This document shows positions 26,705-33,587 of a stretch of 64,000 nucleotides of DNA, piece after piece (position 1 is the first letter of the stretch; each line of letters opens with the position of its first letter). A program made the position numbers and the translations under genes. Origin of the DNA: Spirosoma radiotolerans (GTDB taxonomy: Bacteria; Bacteroidota; Bacteroidia; Cytophagales; Spirosomataceae); assembly GCF_000974425.1 (NCBI RefSeq), contig NZ_CP010429.1, positions 3,286,001 to 3,350,000 on the forward strand, read 5' to 3'. The notes beneath the pieces were generated by a model. The model was not told the origin of the DNA. It was given only the letters and a program-made list of their open reading frames with translations, and made no database searches.

Positions 26705-28048
26705 ATGACTTACGAAGCCTTGTCTCCGCTCTTTCTGGGTATGGTTTTGGCCATGTTACTGACCAATACGGTTCAGTGGTTTATGTACCGGGAGCGCATC
26801 TACGGTATCTATACCTTATACACCCTTACCTGGGCAGTCTATTTTACGATCAATCATTTTTACCTGCCCCAAAATATTGCTAACTTCGAGAAACTGCTCC
26901 TCTCCTATTCTGGGTATATCCTCTATCTGGAGCTGGCAAAGATTTTCCTAAATCTGCAGGAACGGCCCTCCTTTCTGCGTTGGGTAACCCGAGTGCAGTG
27001 GCTGCTGGTCTTTTATTGTGTCGTTAAAACCTATATCTACCTGTTCACCGACTTCTGGCAAACACCCTTACATCAAATCCTGCTTCAGCCCATACGATTT
27101 GCGCTGCTGGCCGTTGGTAGCTACATCGTTTATTCCTTCTTTCGCTCCAAGGACATGGTGGCCCGGTTTTTTGTGGCCGGAACGGCGTCGCTGCTGATCA
27201 ACCATTCCATCACCACATTTTTACTGATTCGCTCTCCCGTGCTTGATCAGCAACTACCCTTTTGGGAACACCCCGATTTATTTGTGCAGACGGGCGTGGT
27301 GCTGGATCTTATTTTCTTCGCCTTGGGGATATCGTTCCGCCACCGGCAGGAAGCTGTGCATAAGGCGGTTGTGCAGAAAGACCTGGAACGCGAGCGCGAG
27401 CAGCGGCACCGCGAATCACTGGAAGCCGACCTCAATCTACAACGCGTGCAGCAGGAAAAAACTGAAATGCAGATGCGGGCCTTGCAAAGCCAGATCAACC
27501 CGCATTTTTTGTTCAACGGGTTAAATACACTCTCGTCGCTGATCGACGAAAACCCTGCTCAGGCGGGTGAGTTTGTCGATGAGTTATCTAACGTATACCG
27601 GTATTTGTTACGCAGCAACGAAAATGAACTGACCACCCTGCGGGTTGAACTTCGGTTTATCAACTCCTATTTTCACCTACTTAAAACGCGCTTTGGGTGT
27701 TCGGTACGGCTGGATATTCAGGTCGATGAAGCGTATTATGAAACGCTCTTACCTCCGCTGACCTTGCAGTTACTGGTCGAGAATGCGGTAAAACATAATG
27801 TAGTGATTGCGCAGAAGCCATTACTAATCCGTATTCGGACAACCGCTGACCAGCAACTGATTGTGGAAAACAGCCTCCAACGAAAAACCCTTCGGGTCGA
27901 ATCCAATGGGGTGGGCTTATCGAATATTGCGGTCAAGTATCAGCTTCTGAATCAGCCGCAATTGGTTATTGAAGAACAGGAAGGGTGGTTTCAGGTCAGG
28001 TTACCTCTTTTGAAGGAGCAACCCACTAGCCTTCAATCAGTTAATTAG
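26705..28048 (+). CDS. LytS/YehU-type sensor histidine kinase with multi-helix membrane sensor
   Basis: 447 residues. About seven transmembrane helices occupy residues 1-220 (7TMR-DISM-like arrangement without an extracellular domain). A charged coiled coil follows (about 222-260, rich in Glu/Arg/Gln). The His_kinase domain (PF06580 type) has the phosphoacceptor histidine in QINPHFLFNGLNTLSSLI, and an ATPase domain has the N-box LLVENAVKHNVV. Kinases of this type usually pair with a LytTR response regulator, but none lies beside it here, so it is an orphan in this window. Confidence 0.88.
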   Translation: MTYEALSPLFLGMVLAMLLTNTVQWFMYRERIYGIYTLYTLTWAVYFTINHFYLPQNIANFEKLLLSYSGYILYLELAKIFLNLQERPSFLRWVTRVQWLLVFYCVVKTYIYLFTDFWQTPLHQILLQPIRFALLAVGSYIVYSFFRSKDMVARFFVAGTASLLINHSITTFLLIRSPVLDQQLPFWEHPDLFVQTGVVLDLIFFALGISFRHRQEAVHKAVVQKDLEREREQRHRESLEADLNLQRVQQEKTEMQMRALQSQINPHFLFNGLNTLSSLIDENPAQAGEFVDELSNVYRYLLRSNENELTTLRVELRFINSYFHLLKTRFGCSVRLDIQVDEAYYETLLPPLTLQLLVENAVKHNVVIAQKPLLIRIRTTADQQLIVENSLQRKTLRVESNGVGLSNIAVKYQLLNQPQLVIEEQEGWFQVRLPLLKEQPTSLQSVN

Positions 28049-28061
28049 TGGGACCAATGAC

Positions 28062-28568
28062 TTATAAATTGGTTACTGGCGTTGGCCGCCACTGAAAGGA
28101 TCGTTCATCAATGGCCCGCATGGTACAGAGTATGCCGTTCAGATGATCAAATTCGTGCTGAATCAACTCCGACATAGCCCAATCCGTAACGTTCCAGGAT
28201 TGAGGTTGCCAGTGTTCGTCCCGGTAGTTCATGGTCAGTTGCCGGTGTCGCCGAACCCGTACCAGCAAATTAGGGAAGCTCATGCAATCATCCCAAAGGT
28301 CATCGGTTTCGGTGCTGACCGACACGAATTCGGGATTTAGGATAACCATAGGTCGGTCTACATTGAGGTAGATCAGCCGTTTCATGATTCCCAGTTGCGG
28401 AGCCGCGATGCCCCGTCCAAACTTATACTTGGCCCGAATTTCCTCCATTACATTATGCAGGTCGGCCACCCAGTCCGATACCAGCGGCAGTTCGGCTTCC
28501 AGAACGGGCGCGCAGGTTTCATACAAGCGGGGATCGCCCAGGAGCAGAAGGTCGGCAAGGTGCTTCAT
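28062..28568 (-). CDS. def: Peptide deformylase family protein with a variant motif 2
   Basis: 168 residues. Removes the N-formyl group from nascent proteins. Motif 1 is GRGIAAPQLG (51-60). Motif 3 is QHEFDHLNG, with metal ligands His138 and His142 and catalytic Glu139. Motif 2, normally EGCLS, is here DDCMS with the metal-ligand Cys95 kept. All three metal ligands and the catalytic Glu are present, so activity is plausible. The E-G to D-D change is characteristic of PDF-like paralogues. Its ATG overlaps the stop of the aminotransferase gene (ATGA), so the two are cotranscribed. It may be a second, specialised deformylase. Confidence 0.85.
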   Translation of the reverse strand: MKHLADLLLLGDPRLYETCAPVLEAELPLVSDWVADLHNVMEEIRAKYKFGRGIAAPQLGIMKRLIYLNVDRPMVILNPEFVSVSTETDDLWDDCMSFPNLLVRVRRHRQLTMNYRDEHWQPQSWNVTDWAMSELIQHEFDHLNGILCTMRAIDERSFQWRPTPVTNL

Positions 28569-29749
28569 ATTAGTGTCCGGTTCAGGGTTTCCACCAATGT
28601 CTCAATCTCCTCATCCGTGTTGAAGTAGTGGGGCGAAATCCGGAGTGCTGCCGTTTTCATGCCTTTCCGATCATAATCCAGAATGGCTGCGCCGTGCGTA
28701 CTAATGGAGGTATTAATTCGCTCGTTTGACAAAGCAGTTTTCAGATCGGTAGCCGACTTCCGGTCACTGAACAACGTGATGATACTGGATAATCGGTCGC
28801 CTTCGTCCAGCAAACGAACGCCCGGCAACTGAGCCAACTTCGTGTGGAGCTTGCGGCAAAGAACCGCATTCCGTTCGGCAATAGCCCCAATTCCTACACT
28901 CAGGGCGTAGCGATGTGCTTCGGCGGCCCCCAGCACCAGGGCATGAGCAAACTCCCAATCCTCAAATCGTTTGGCTGTCGGCTCCAGCTTATACGTATCC
29001 GCCGACTCCCACGAAGCCCCATGAAGGTCAATGAAAAGGGGAGCCATATTAGCCGCCAAAACCTTATGAGAGACATACAGAAAACCCATTCCACGCGGCC
29101 CACGTAGAAATTTCCGGCAGGTGGCGGTCAAAAAATCACATTGAATGGCCTGAACATCCACCAACAACTGCCCTACGGATTGGCAAGCATCGACCAGATA
29201 AAGTACATCGTATTCGCGACAGAACTGCCCAATGGCTTCGACGGGCTGGATTAATCCCGAGTTGGTTGGCACATGCGTTACGGCCACTAGGCGGGGCCGT
29301 AACGACTTGATTTTTTCGGCCATGTCTTCAACCGAAACACCGGTGGCCGGGTCATGGGCTGCCCGAACAACCTTAACCCCAAACCGCTTCTGCAGGGACA
29401 AAAACGCAATCTGGTTGGAGACATAGTCGTTGGTGGTGGTCAGGATTACATCATCCCGCTGAAACGGAATGGACGACAAGGCACGGGCGTAGGCATCGGT
29501 GGCATTGGCAGCAGCGGCAATATGGTCGGCGGTCGTATTCAGTAGATCAGCCGTTGCCTGATAAAAATCCTGAATGGCTGTTTTCCGAACTTCAGCAGCT
29601 TCGTATCCACCAATTTGGGCTTCGAGCGTAATGTGAGCGGTAATGGCGTCGATGACCGGCTGAGGCATCAAAGATGCTCCGGCATTATTAAAATGGGTGA
29701 CGTGTTGAACGCCGGGCGTGTCGGCGCGAAGCGTCGTGAGATCAAGCAT
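28565..29749 (-). CDS. Class V aminotransferase-fold PLP enzyme
   Basis: 394 residues. Cysteine desulfurase/isopenicillin N epimerase-like PLP enzyme. The substrate is unknown. Visible are HFNNAGASLMP near the start, the PLP-phosphate region VDACQSVGQLLVD, and the Schiff-base lysine in FLTATCRKFLRGPRGMGFLYVS. There is no clear SufS/IscS active-site cysteine loop, so a desulfurase role is unlikely. It is translationally coupled to the deformylase. Confidence 0.85.
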   Translation of the reverse strand: MLDLTTLRADTPGVQHVTHFNNAGASLMPQPVIDAITAHITLEAQIGGYEAAEVRKTAIQDFYQATADLLNTTADHIAAAANATDAYARALSSIPFQRDDVILTTTNDYVSNQIAFLSLQKRFGVKVVRAAHDPATGVSVEDMAEKIKSLRPRLVAVTHVPTNSGLIQPVEAIGQFCREYDVLYLVDACQSVGQLLVDVQAIQCDFLTATCRKFLRGPRGMGFLYVSHKVLAANMAPLFIDLHGASWESADTYKLEPTAKRFEDWEFAHALVLGAAEAHRYALSVGIGAIAERNAVLCRKLHTKLAQLPGVRLLDEGDRLSSIITLFSDRKSATDLKTALSNERINTSISTHGAAILDYDRKGMKTAALRISPHYFNTDEEIETLVETLNRTLI

Positions 29750-29832
29750 AGGTAAACAAACTAAAGAACCGACGTCAGCGAAATGACCTGTAGACTAGAG
29801 GGGCGTTAGTATGGGTTGGTTTCGAGTAATGC

Positions 29833-29875
29833 CAGTTCTAAGAAACTGACTAGTTAGGTATTATAAAACCTAACT
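29833..29875. repeat. Pair of small hairpins related to the 1785-1887 cluster
   Basis: CAGTTCTAAGAAACTG at 29833-29848 and an 8-bp stem at 29852-29859/29868-29875. The first closely resembles the unit at 1871-1886, which points to a dispersed small-palindrome family. Confidence 0.5.
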
Positions 29876-29931
29876 GTCCCGCGATGGCTGTATCCTCACC
29901 GTGAGTGTCAAGTTAAGTTAAATAGAGTGAG

Positions 29932-29965
29932 CTTCCTTGGTCCGCGTCTTCACGGACCGAGGAAG
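29932..29965 (-). terminator. 13-bp hairpin downstream of the 82-aa gene
   Basis: Arms 29932-29944 and 29953-29965 pair over 13 bp with one G-U. The minus strand continues CTCACTCTATTT, a weak T-rich tail. Likely end of the hisGD transcript or of the 82-aa gene. Confidence 0.5.
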
Positions 29966-30011
29966 CACTGACAAGGACATAGCCTTTGACCTGACAGCCA
30001 TTATGTCTTCA

Positions 30012-30260
30012 CTAACCTTGGAGACCATCAAGCAGGCGATCCCAACTGCGAATCTCTCGCTGCCAATCGGAAGGATCGCCATATTTCTGGGCCACGCCAC
30101 TCTGCGTCAACTTGGCAAATACTCCTTTTAACGAATCTCTTTTAAACTGTGTTTGAGCGGTGTTCCTTTTCTCTACCAATCGCCCACTCAACCGAGGCAA
30201 CAACTGCATCAGCAACGCTTCGTCTTCCTCGGAGTCCATTTCAATCAATAACTGGCTCAT
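30012..30260 (-). CDS. Small hypothetical protein, antitoxin-like
   Basis: 82 residues, MSQLLIEMDSEEDEALLMQLLPRL at the start. It lies 35 bp after hisD on the same strand. The acidic N-terminal strand-helix and the C-terminal VAQKYGDPSDWQREIRSWDRLL resemble small Bacteroidota antitoxins that precede PIN-domain toxins. The space downstream holds no toxin frame, so if it is an antitoxin it is an orphan. The family assignment is a guess; the coding call rests on codon pattern and context. Confidence 0.5.
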   Translation of the reverse strand: MSQLLIEMDSEEDEALLMQLLPRLSGRLVEKRNTAQTQFKRDSLKGVFAKLTQSGVAQKYGDPSDWQREIRSWDRLLDGLQG

Positions 30261-30295
30261 GACTTCCTGACCGTATATTCAGCAAGATAATAAAC

Positions 30296-31585
30296 TCAAA
30301 CCGGATTTACTTCCGTCAGGCTCGCCAATCGCAAACTCACCGCCCGTTTGTGGGCCTCGAGCGATTCAGCTTCGGCCATTGCTTCAACGACCGGCCCCAG
30401 CAACTGTAACCCCTCCGGACTGATGTGCTGAATAGTAATTTTCTTAACGAAGCTATCCAGCGAAACGCCACTGTAGGCGCGGGCAAAGCCGTTGGTCGGT
30501 AGCGTATGGTTGGTTCCCGATGCATAATCGCCCGCCGATTCGGGGGTGTAGTTGCCGAGGAAAATAGAGCCGGCATTGATGATCTTCTCAGCAACTGCTT
30601 CCGCGTTTTCAACGCTCAGGATTAAGTGCTCAGCGGCATAGGCATTCAGTAAATCGATGGCATCGGCTTCCGTATCGACCAAAATAGCTTTACTATTTTC
30701 CAGCGCTTTTTCGGCCAGTTCCCAGCGAGGTAGTTTACTTAGCTGAGTTGGCAAGGCCAGATTAACCATTGTTATGAGTTTCTTGCTCGTCGACACCAGC
30801 AACACCTGACTATCAGCACCGTGTTCGGCCTGGGAAAGCAAATCCGACGCCACAAATGCCGGTATGGCTGAATCATCGGCATAGACAGCCACTTCACTCG
30901 GCCCCGCGGGCATGTCGATAGCCATACCTTCTTTGGCCACGAGCATTTTTGCGGCTGTAACATACTGATTGCCTGGCCCAAAAATCTTGTACACCCGCGG
31001 TACCGATTCCGTTCCGTAAGCCATTGCTGCTATGGCCTGCGCTCCGCCGATGCGAAATACCTTCGTGATGCCGACGAGCTTAGCCGCAAAATAAATGGCG
31101 GGGTGATTACTTGGGGTACAAAGAACAACTTCCCGACAGCCAGCCAGTTGCGCCGGAACGCCCAGCATCAGCACCGTGCTAAAGAGCGGAGCCGTACCAC
31201 CGGGAATATACAAGCCTACCTTTTCGATACCTACGCTTTTGCGCCAGCACGTAACGCCCGGCATGGTGTCAATTTTTTCGATGGGTTGTTTTTGCCGCTC
31301 ATGAAAAAGCCGGATGTTCTGATACGCCTGTCCAATGGCGGTTTTCAGCTCGTCACTCAGTTGGCTTTCGGCCGCGTCGAGTTCGGCCTGAGGCACCTCA
31401 AGCCCACCCTCCGACAGATCGACTTTATCAAACGTCTGCGCCAGCTCGATCAAAGCCGCGTCGCCCCCGGTGCGAACCCGTGCCAAAATAGGCGCTACGG
31501 CCGCTTCAATCTGCTGCGTTGACTGCACCGGCCGAGCCAGGAGCGCGGGCCATTCGGCACGATCGGGGAATGAGATAATATTCAT
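30296..31585 (-). CDS. hisD: Histidinol dehydrogenase
   Basis: 429 residues from the ATG at 31585 (MNIISFPDRAEWPALL); the longer frame to 31645 runs through a repetitive spacer. NAD- and zinc-dependent enzyme catalysing the last two steps of histidine synthesis. Segments seen are YIPGGTAPLFSTVLM, GGAQAIAAMAYGTESVPRVYKIFGPGN, DMPAGPSEVAVYAD, LLSQAEHGADSQ and NHTLPTNGFARAYSGVSLDSF. It lies directly downstream of hisG and belongs to the same transcript. Confidence 0.96.
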   Translation of the reverse strand: MNIISFPDRAEWPALLARPVQSTQQIEAAVAPILARVRTGGDAALIELAQTFDKVDLSEGGLEVPQAELDAAESQLSDELKTAIGQAYQNIRLFHERQKQPIEKIDTMPGVTCWRKSVGIEKVGLYIPGGTAPLFSTVLMLGVPAQLAGCREVVLCTPSNHPAIYFAAKLVGITKVFRIGGAQAIAAMAYGTESVPRVYKIFGPGNQYVTAAKMLVAKEGMAIDMPAGPSEVAVYADDSAIPAFVASDLLSQAEHGADSQVLLVSTSKKLITMVNLALPTQLSKLPRWELAEKALENSKAILVDTEADAIDLLNAYAAEHLILSVENAEAVAEKIINAGSIFLGNYTPESAGDYASGTNHTLPTNGFARAYSGVSLDSFVKKITIQHISPEGLQLLGPVVEAMAEAESLEAHKRAVSLRLASLTEVNPV

Positions 31586-31661
31586 AAATGATGAATGATG
31601 GATGATAAATGATGAACAGTAGCCGCTGACTAAATCATTCATCATTCATCATCCATCATTT
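31586..31661. repeat. ATGATGA-rich imperfect inverted repeat between hisG and hisD
   Basis: Short ATGATG/ATGAATG units run from 31586 to 31616 and their complements from 31638 to 31661. The arms pair imperfectly. It fills the whole hisG-hisD gap and ends beside a T-run. It could be an RNA-processing or stability element. Confidence 0.5.
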
Positions 31662-31663
31662 TT

Positions 31664-32524
31664 TTAATAAATCATTTTTTCAATTGGGATGACCAGAATT
31701 CCTTCGGCACCGGCGGCCCGAATGGCTTCGATATTTTCCCAGAATTCATTTTCATTCAGCACCGAATGGACGGAACTCCAGCCCTCGGTTGCCAGGGGCG
31801 TTACGGTCGGGCTTTTCATGCCGGGCAGTAAGGCCGTAATCTGGTCCAGCGCATGGTTGGGTGCGTTCAGGACAATGTATTTATTATTTTTAGCCGCCTG
31901 CACCGACTTGATGCGAAACAGGAGTTTATCAACCAGAGCTTGCTTGTCGGCATCGAGTTCAGGCCGGGCAATAAGAATCGCTTCGGACCGAAAAATTGTT
32001 TCAACTTCTTTTAACCCGTTGCTTAACAGCGTGCTACCCGAACTGACAATATCGCAAACGGCTTCGGCCAGACCAATACTAGGCGCGATTTCAACCGATC
32101 CGCTGATTTCGTGAATCTCGGCCTTAACCCCCTGCCCTGCCAAATAATGGCCCAGCAAATTGGGATACGATGTAGCAATATTTTTACCCTGCAAGTCCTG
32201 AATTCCCGTCCAGTCGGTGCCTCGGGGAATGGCAATAGACAGTCGGCATTTCGAAAAGCCCAGTTTATGAACCGTCGTTACGGGTCGCCCGGTTTCAACC
32301 GAGACATTTTCCCCAACGATACCCAGATCAGCTACGCCATCTTCCACATAGCCGGGGATATCGTCGTCGCGGAGGAATAAAAACTCTGCCGGAAAGTTCG
32401 ATGACACAGATTTGAGCTTACCCGTACCATAATCGAAACGGATGCCACACTCTTTAAAAAGTTGATACGAATCTTCGCTCAACCGACCGGATTTTTGCAG
32501 TGCAATGCGTAATACAGATGACAT
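31664..32524 (-). CDS. hisG: ATP phosphoribosyltransferase, long form
   Basis: 286 residues. Catalyses the first committed step of histidine synthesis, joining ATP and PRPP. It has the long HisG architecture: two periplasmic-binding-like lobes (FPAEFLFLRDDDIPGYVEDGVADLGIVGENV, SGSTLLSNGLKEVETIF) and a C-terminal ACT-like regulatory domain (about 215-286) for feedback inhibition by histidine. It needs no HisZ. It is the first gene after the predicted attenuator leader. Confidence 0.95.
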   Translation of the reverse strand: MSSVLRIALQKSGRLSEDSYQLFKECGIRFDYGTGKLKSVSSNFPAEFLFLRDDDIPGYVEDGVADLGIVGENVSVETGRPVTTVHKLGFSKCRLSIAIPRGTDWTGIQDLQGKNIATSYPNLLGHYLAGQGVKAEIHEISGSVEIAPSIGLAEAVCDIVSSGSTLLSNGLKEVETIFRSEAILIARPELDADKQALVDKLLFRIKSVQAAKNNKYIVLNAPNHALDQITALLPGMKSPTVTPLATEGWSSVHSVLNENEFWENIEAIRAAGAEGILVIPIEKMIY

Positions 32525-32642
32525 TCAGAGAGGTATGATATTGGATGTATAATGCAGTTCATACATCACGTAATTGATTGATTTCTGCGTAAAACCAACA
32601 GCCGTTCTGCCTGGTCCAACTGTACTTTAGTCAATCAGGGGG

Positions 32643-32650
32643 CAAAAGTA
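32643..32650 (-). promoter_or_regulatory. Possible second hisG -7 element downstream of the attenuator
   Basis: The minus strand reads TACTTTTG right after the T-run of the attenuator. An ATTG lies 18 bp upstream. It could give attenuator-independent basal transcription of hisG. Confidence 0.3.
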
Positions 32651-32653
32651 CAT

Positions 32654-32692
32654 GAAAAAGAGGACAGTCAATTGGTTTGGTGAGTCGACTGT
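32654..32692 (-). terminator. his attenuator terminator
   Basis: On the minus strand ACAGTCGA (32692-32685) and TTGACTGT (32671-32664) form an 8-bp stem with one G-U, followed by CCTCTTTTTC. It lies between the leader peptide and hisG. Upstream stems can compete with it. One is a protector pairing of GCGCGTTAACA with TGTTGACACGC. The other is an antiterminator pairing of GACCTGTT with AACAGTC. Confidence 0.65.
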
Positions 32693-32727
32693 TCAGCGTG
32701 TCAACAGGTCATTGTTAACGCGCAGGC

Positions 32728-32790
32728 CTAGCAGCCGCGATGATGGCGACGATGTCGAAAGGGAGAATGCGTGGCCCGTTGGGAAATCAT
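32728..32790 (-). CDS. His-rich leader peptide of hisGD
   Basis: A 20-codon frame, MISQRAT then HSPFRHRRHHRGC and TAG. Four of 20 codons are His (positions 8, 13, 16, 17), three of them within five codons just before a possible stem arm (CGCGGC with GCC.GCG) at the end of the frame. A consensus promoter lies 5 bp before the ATG, so initiation may be leaderless. An intrinsic terminator follows, and then hisG. Ribosome stalling at His codons would link histidine supply to hisGD transcription. The frame is too short for ORF-length criteria; the case rests on the arrangement. Confidence 0.65.
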   Translation of the reverse strand: MISQRATHSPFRHRRHHRGC

Positions 32791-32794
32791 GGCG

Positions 32795-32824
32795 CAAAGG
32801 TAACAGGAACAGGGTTATTTCAAA
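32795..32824 (-). promoter_or_regulatory. Consensus Bacteroidota promoter of the his leader
   Basis: The minus strand reads TTTG, an 18-nt spacer, then TACCTTTG. This is an exact match at both elements to the Bacteroidota housekeeping promoter. The predicted start of transcription is at or within a few bases of the leader ATG at 32790. Confidence 0.65.
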
Positions 32825-32891
32825 TCAGCTAGTCAACAAAGAGTGGAACCGATAGGGCGTTTAAATCCTTACGGGTTAGACTGGAACTGCG

Positions 32892-32899
32892 TATCTTTG
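32892..32899 (+). promoter_or_regulatory. -7 element just upstream of queE
   Basis: TATCTTTG matches the consensus but lies only 4 bp before the annotated queE ATG at 32904. Either queE is leaderless or it begins further in, for example at the ATG at 33003. Confidence 0.4.
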
Positions 32900-32903
32900 T
32901 CTT

Positions 32904-33587
32904 ATGATTTTGGAACAGAAACAACAAAATAGACTGACAAATCCCGTGTCCACGGTGGCCGAATCCACGGTGGCCGAATCCACGGCGGCAGCCCTGCCGG
33001 TGATGGAAGCGTTTTACACGATTCAGGGAGAAGGCGCCCATACAGGGCGAGCCGCTTATTTTATCCGGCTCGGTGGCTGTGATGTAGGTTGCCACTGGTG
33101 CGACGTAAAAGAGTCCTGGGATGCCAGTGTCCATCCGAAACTAAGCATCGATAGCCTTGTTGCGGGGGCTTTGCAGTACCCCGGCCGAATGGCGGTCATT
33201 ACGGGTGGCGAGCCGCTCATGCACGACCTGACCGACCTCACGGCTTCGTTGCAAGCGGCTGGTTTTCGGACTAATATAGAAACGTCGGGCGTGTGCCAGG
33301 TAGTTACGGGTTCCTGGGACTGGATTTGCTTTTCGCCCAAGAAATTCAAAAAGCCAAATCCAGCCATCTATACCCAAGCCGACGAGTTAAAAGTGATCAT
33401 CTATAATCAGTCGGACTTCGCTTTTGCCGAGTCGTTCGCACCGCATCTTCGCCCCGATTGCAAACTCTTTTTGCAAACAGAATGGAGTCGTTCCAATGAA
33501 ATGCTACCTCGCATCGTTGAGTACGTAAAAGATCACCCGCAATGGCAAATCTCGTTGCAGACACACAAGTATCTGGATATTCCGTAA
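32904..33587 (+). CDS. queE: 7-carboxy-7-deazaguanine synthase
   Basis: 227 residues. Radical SAM enzyme that makes 7-carboxy-7-deazaguanine in queuosine precursor synthesis. The cluster motif is CDVGCHWC (C-x3-C-x2-C), and MEAFYTIQGEGAHTGRAAYFIRLGG and the substrate region VITGGEPLMHDL are typical. The first 33 residues are not conserved in the family and contain a tandem repeat (STVAESTVAESTAA). An internal start at 33003 would give a standard length. Other queuosine genes are not in the window. The stop codon lies inside the left arm of an inverted repeat. Confidence 0.92.
   Translation: MILEQKQQNRLTNPVSTVAESTVAESTAAALPVMEAFYTIQGEGAHTGRAAYFIRLGGCDVGCHWCDVKESWDASVHPKLSIDSLVAGALQYPGRMAVITGGEPLMHDLTDLTASLQAAGFRTNIETSGVCQVVTGSWDWICFSPKKFKKPNPAIYTQADELKVIIYNQSDFAFAESFAPHLRPDCKLFLQTEWSRSNEMLPRIVEYVKDHPQWQISLQTHKYLDIP
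32949..32990 (+). repeat. 15-bp tandem repeat in the queE N-terminal extension
   Basis: TCCACGGTGGCCGAA occurs at 32949-32963 and 32964-32978, with a partial third copy to 32990. It encodes STVAE in frame. A unit of a multiple of three keeps the frame if copies are gained or lost. Confidence 0.7.

Larger units (their letters stand above)
32525..32903. other. Divergent hisG-queE intergenic region
   Basis: These 379 bp hold the his leader (promoter, leader peptide, terminator) on the minus strand and the queE -7 element on the plus strand. An alternative plus-strand frame at 32652-32855 overlaps them and is not considered a gene. Confidence 0.6.

Noticed and set aside
29937..30131. 64-codon plus-strand frame near the hairpin at 29932
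   Set aside because: It lies opposite the 82-aa gene and across the hairpin, and no domain is visible.
32652..32855. 67-codon plus-strand frame upstream of queE
   Set aside because: It overlaps the his leader on the other strand, has no homology-like sequence and no promoter. The leader interpretation fits the region better.
32949..32990. Tandem repeat considered as a CRISPR fragment
   Set aside because: Units are adjacent without spacers, in frame and within coding sequence.
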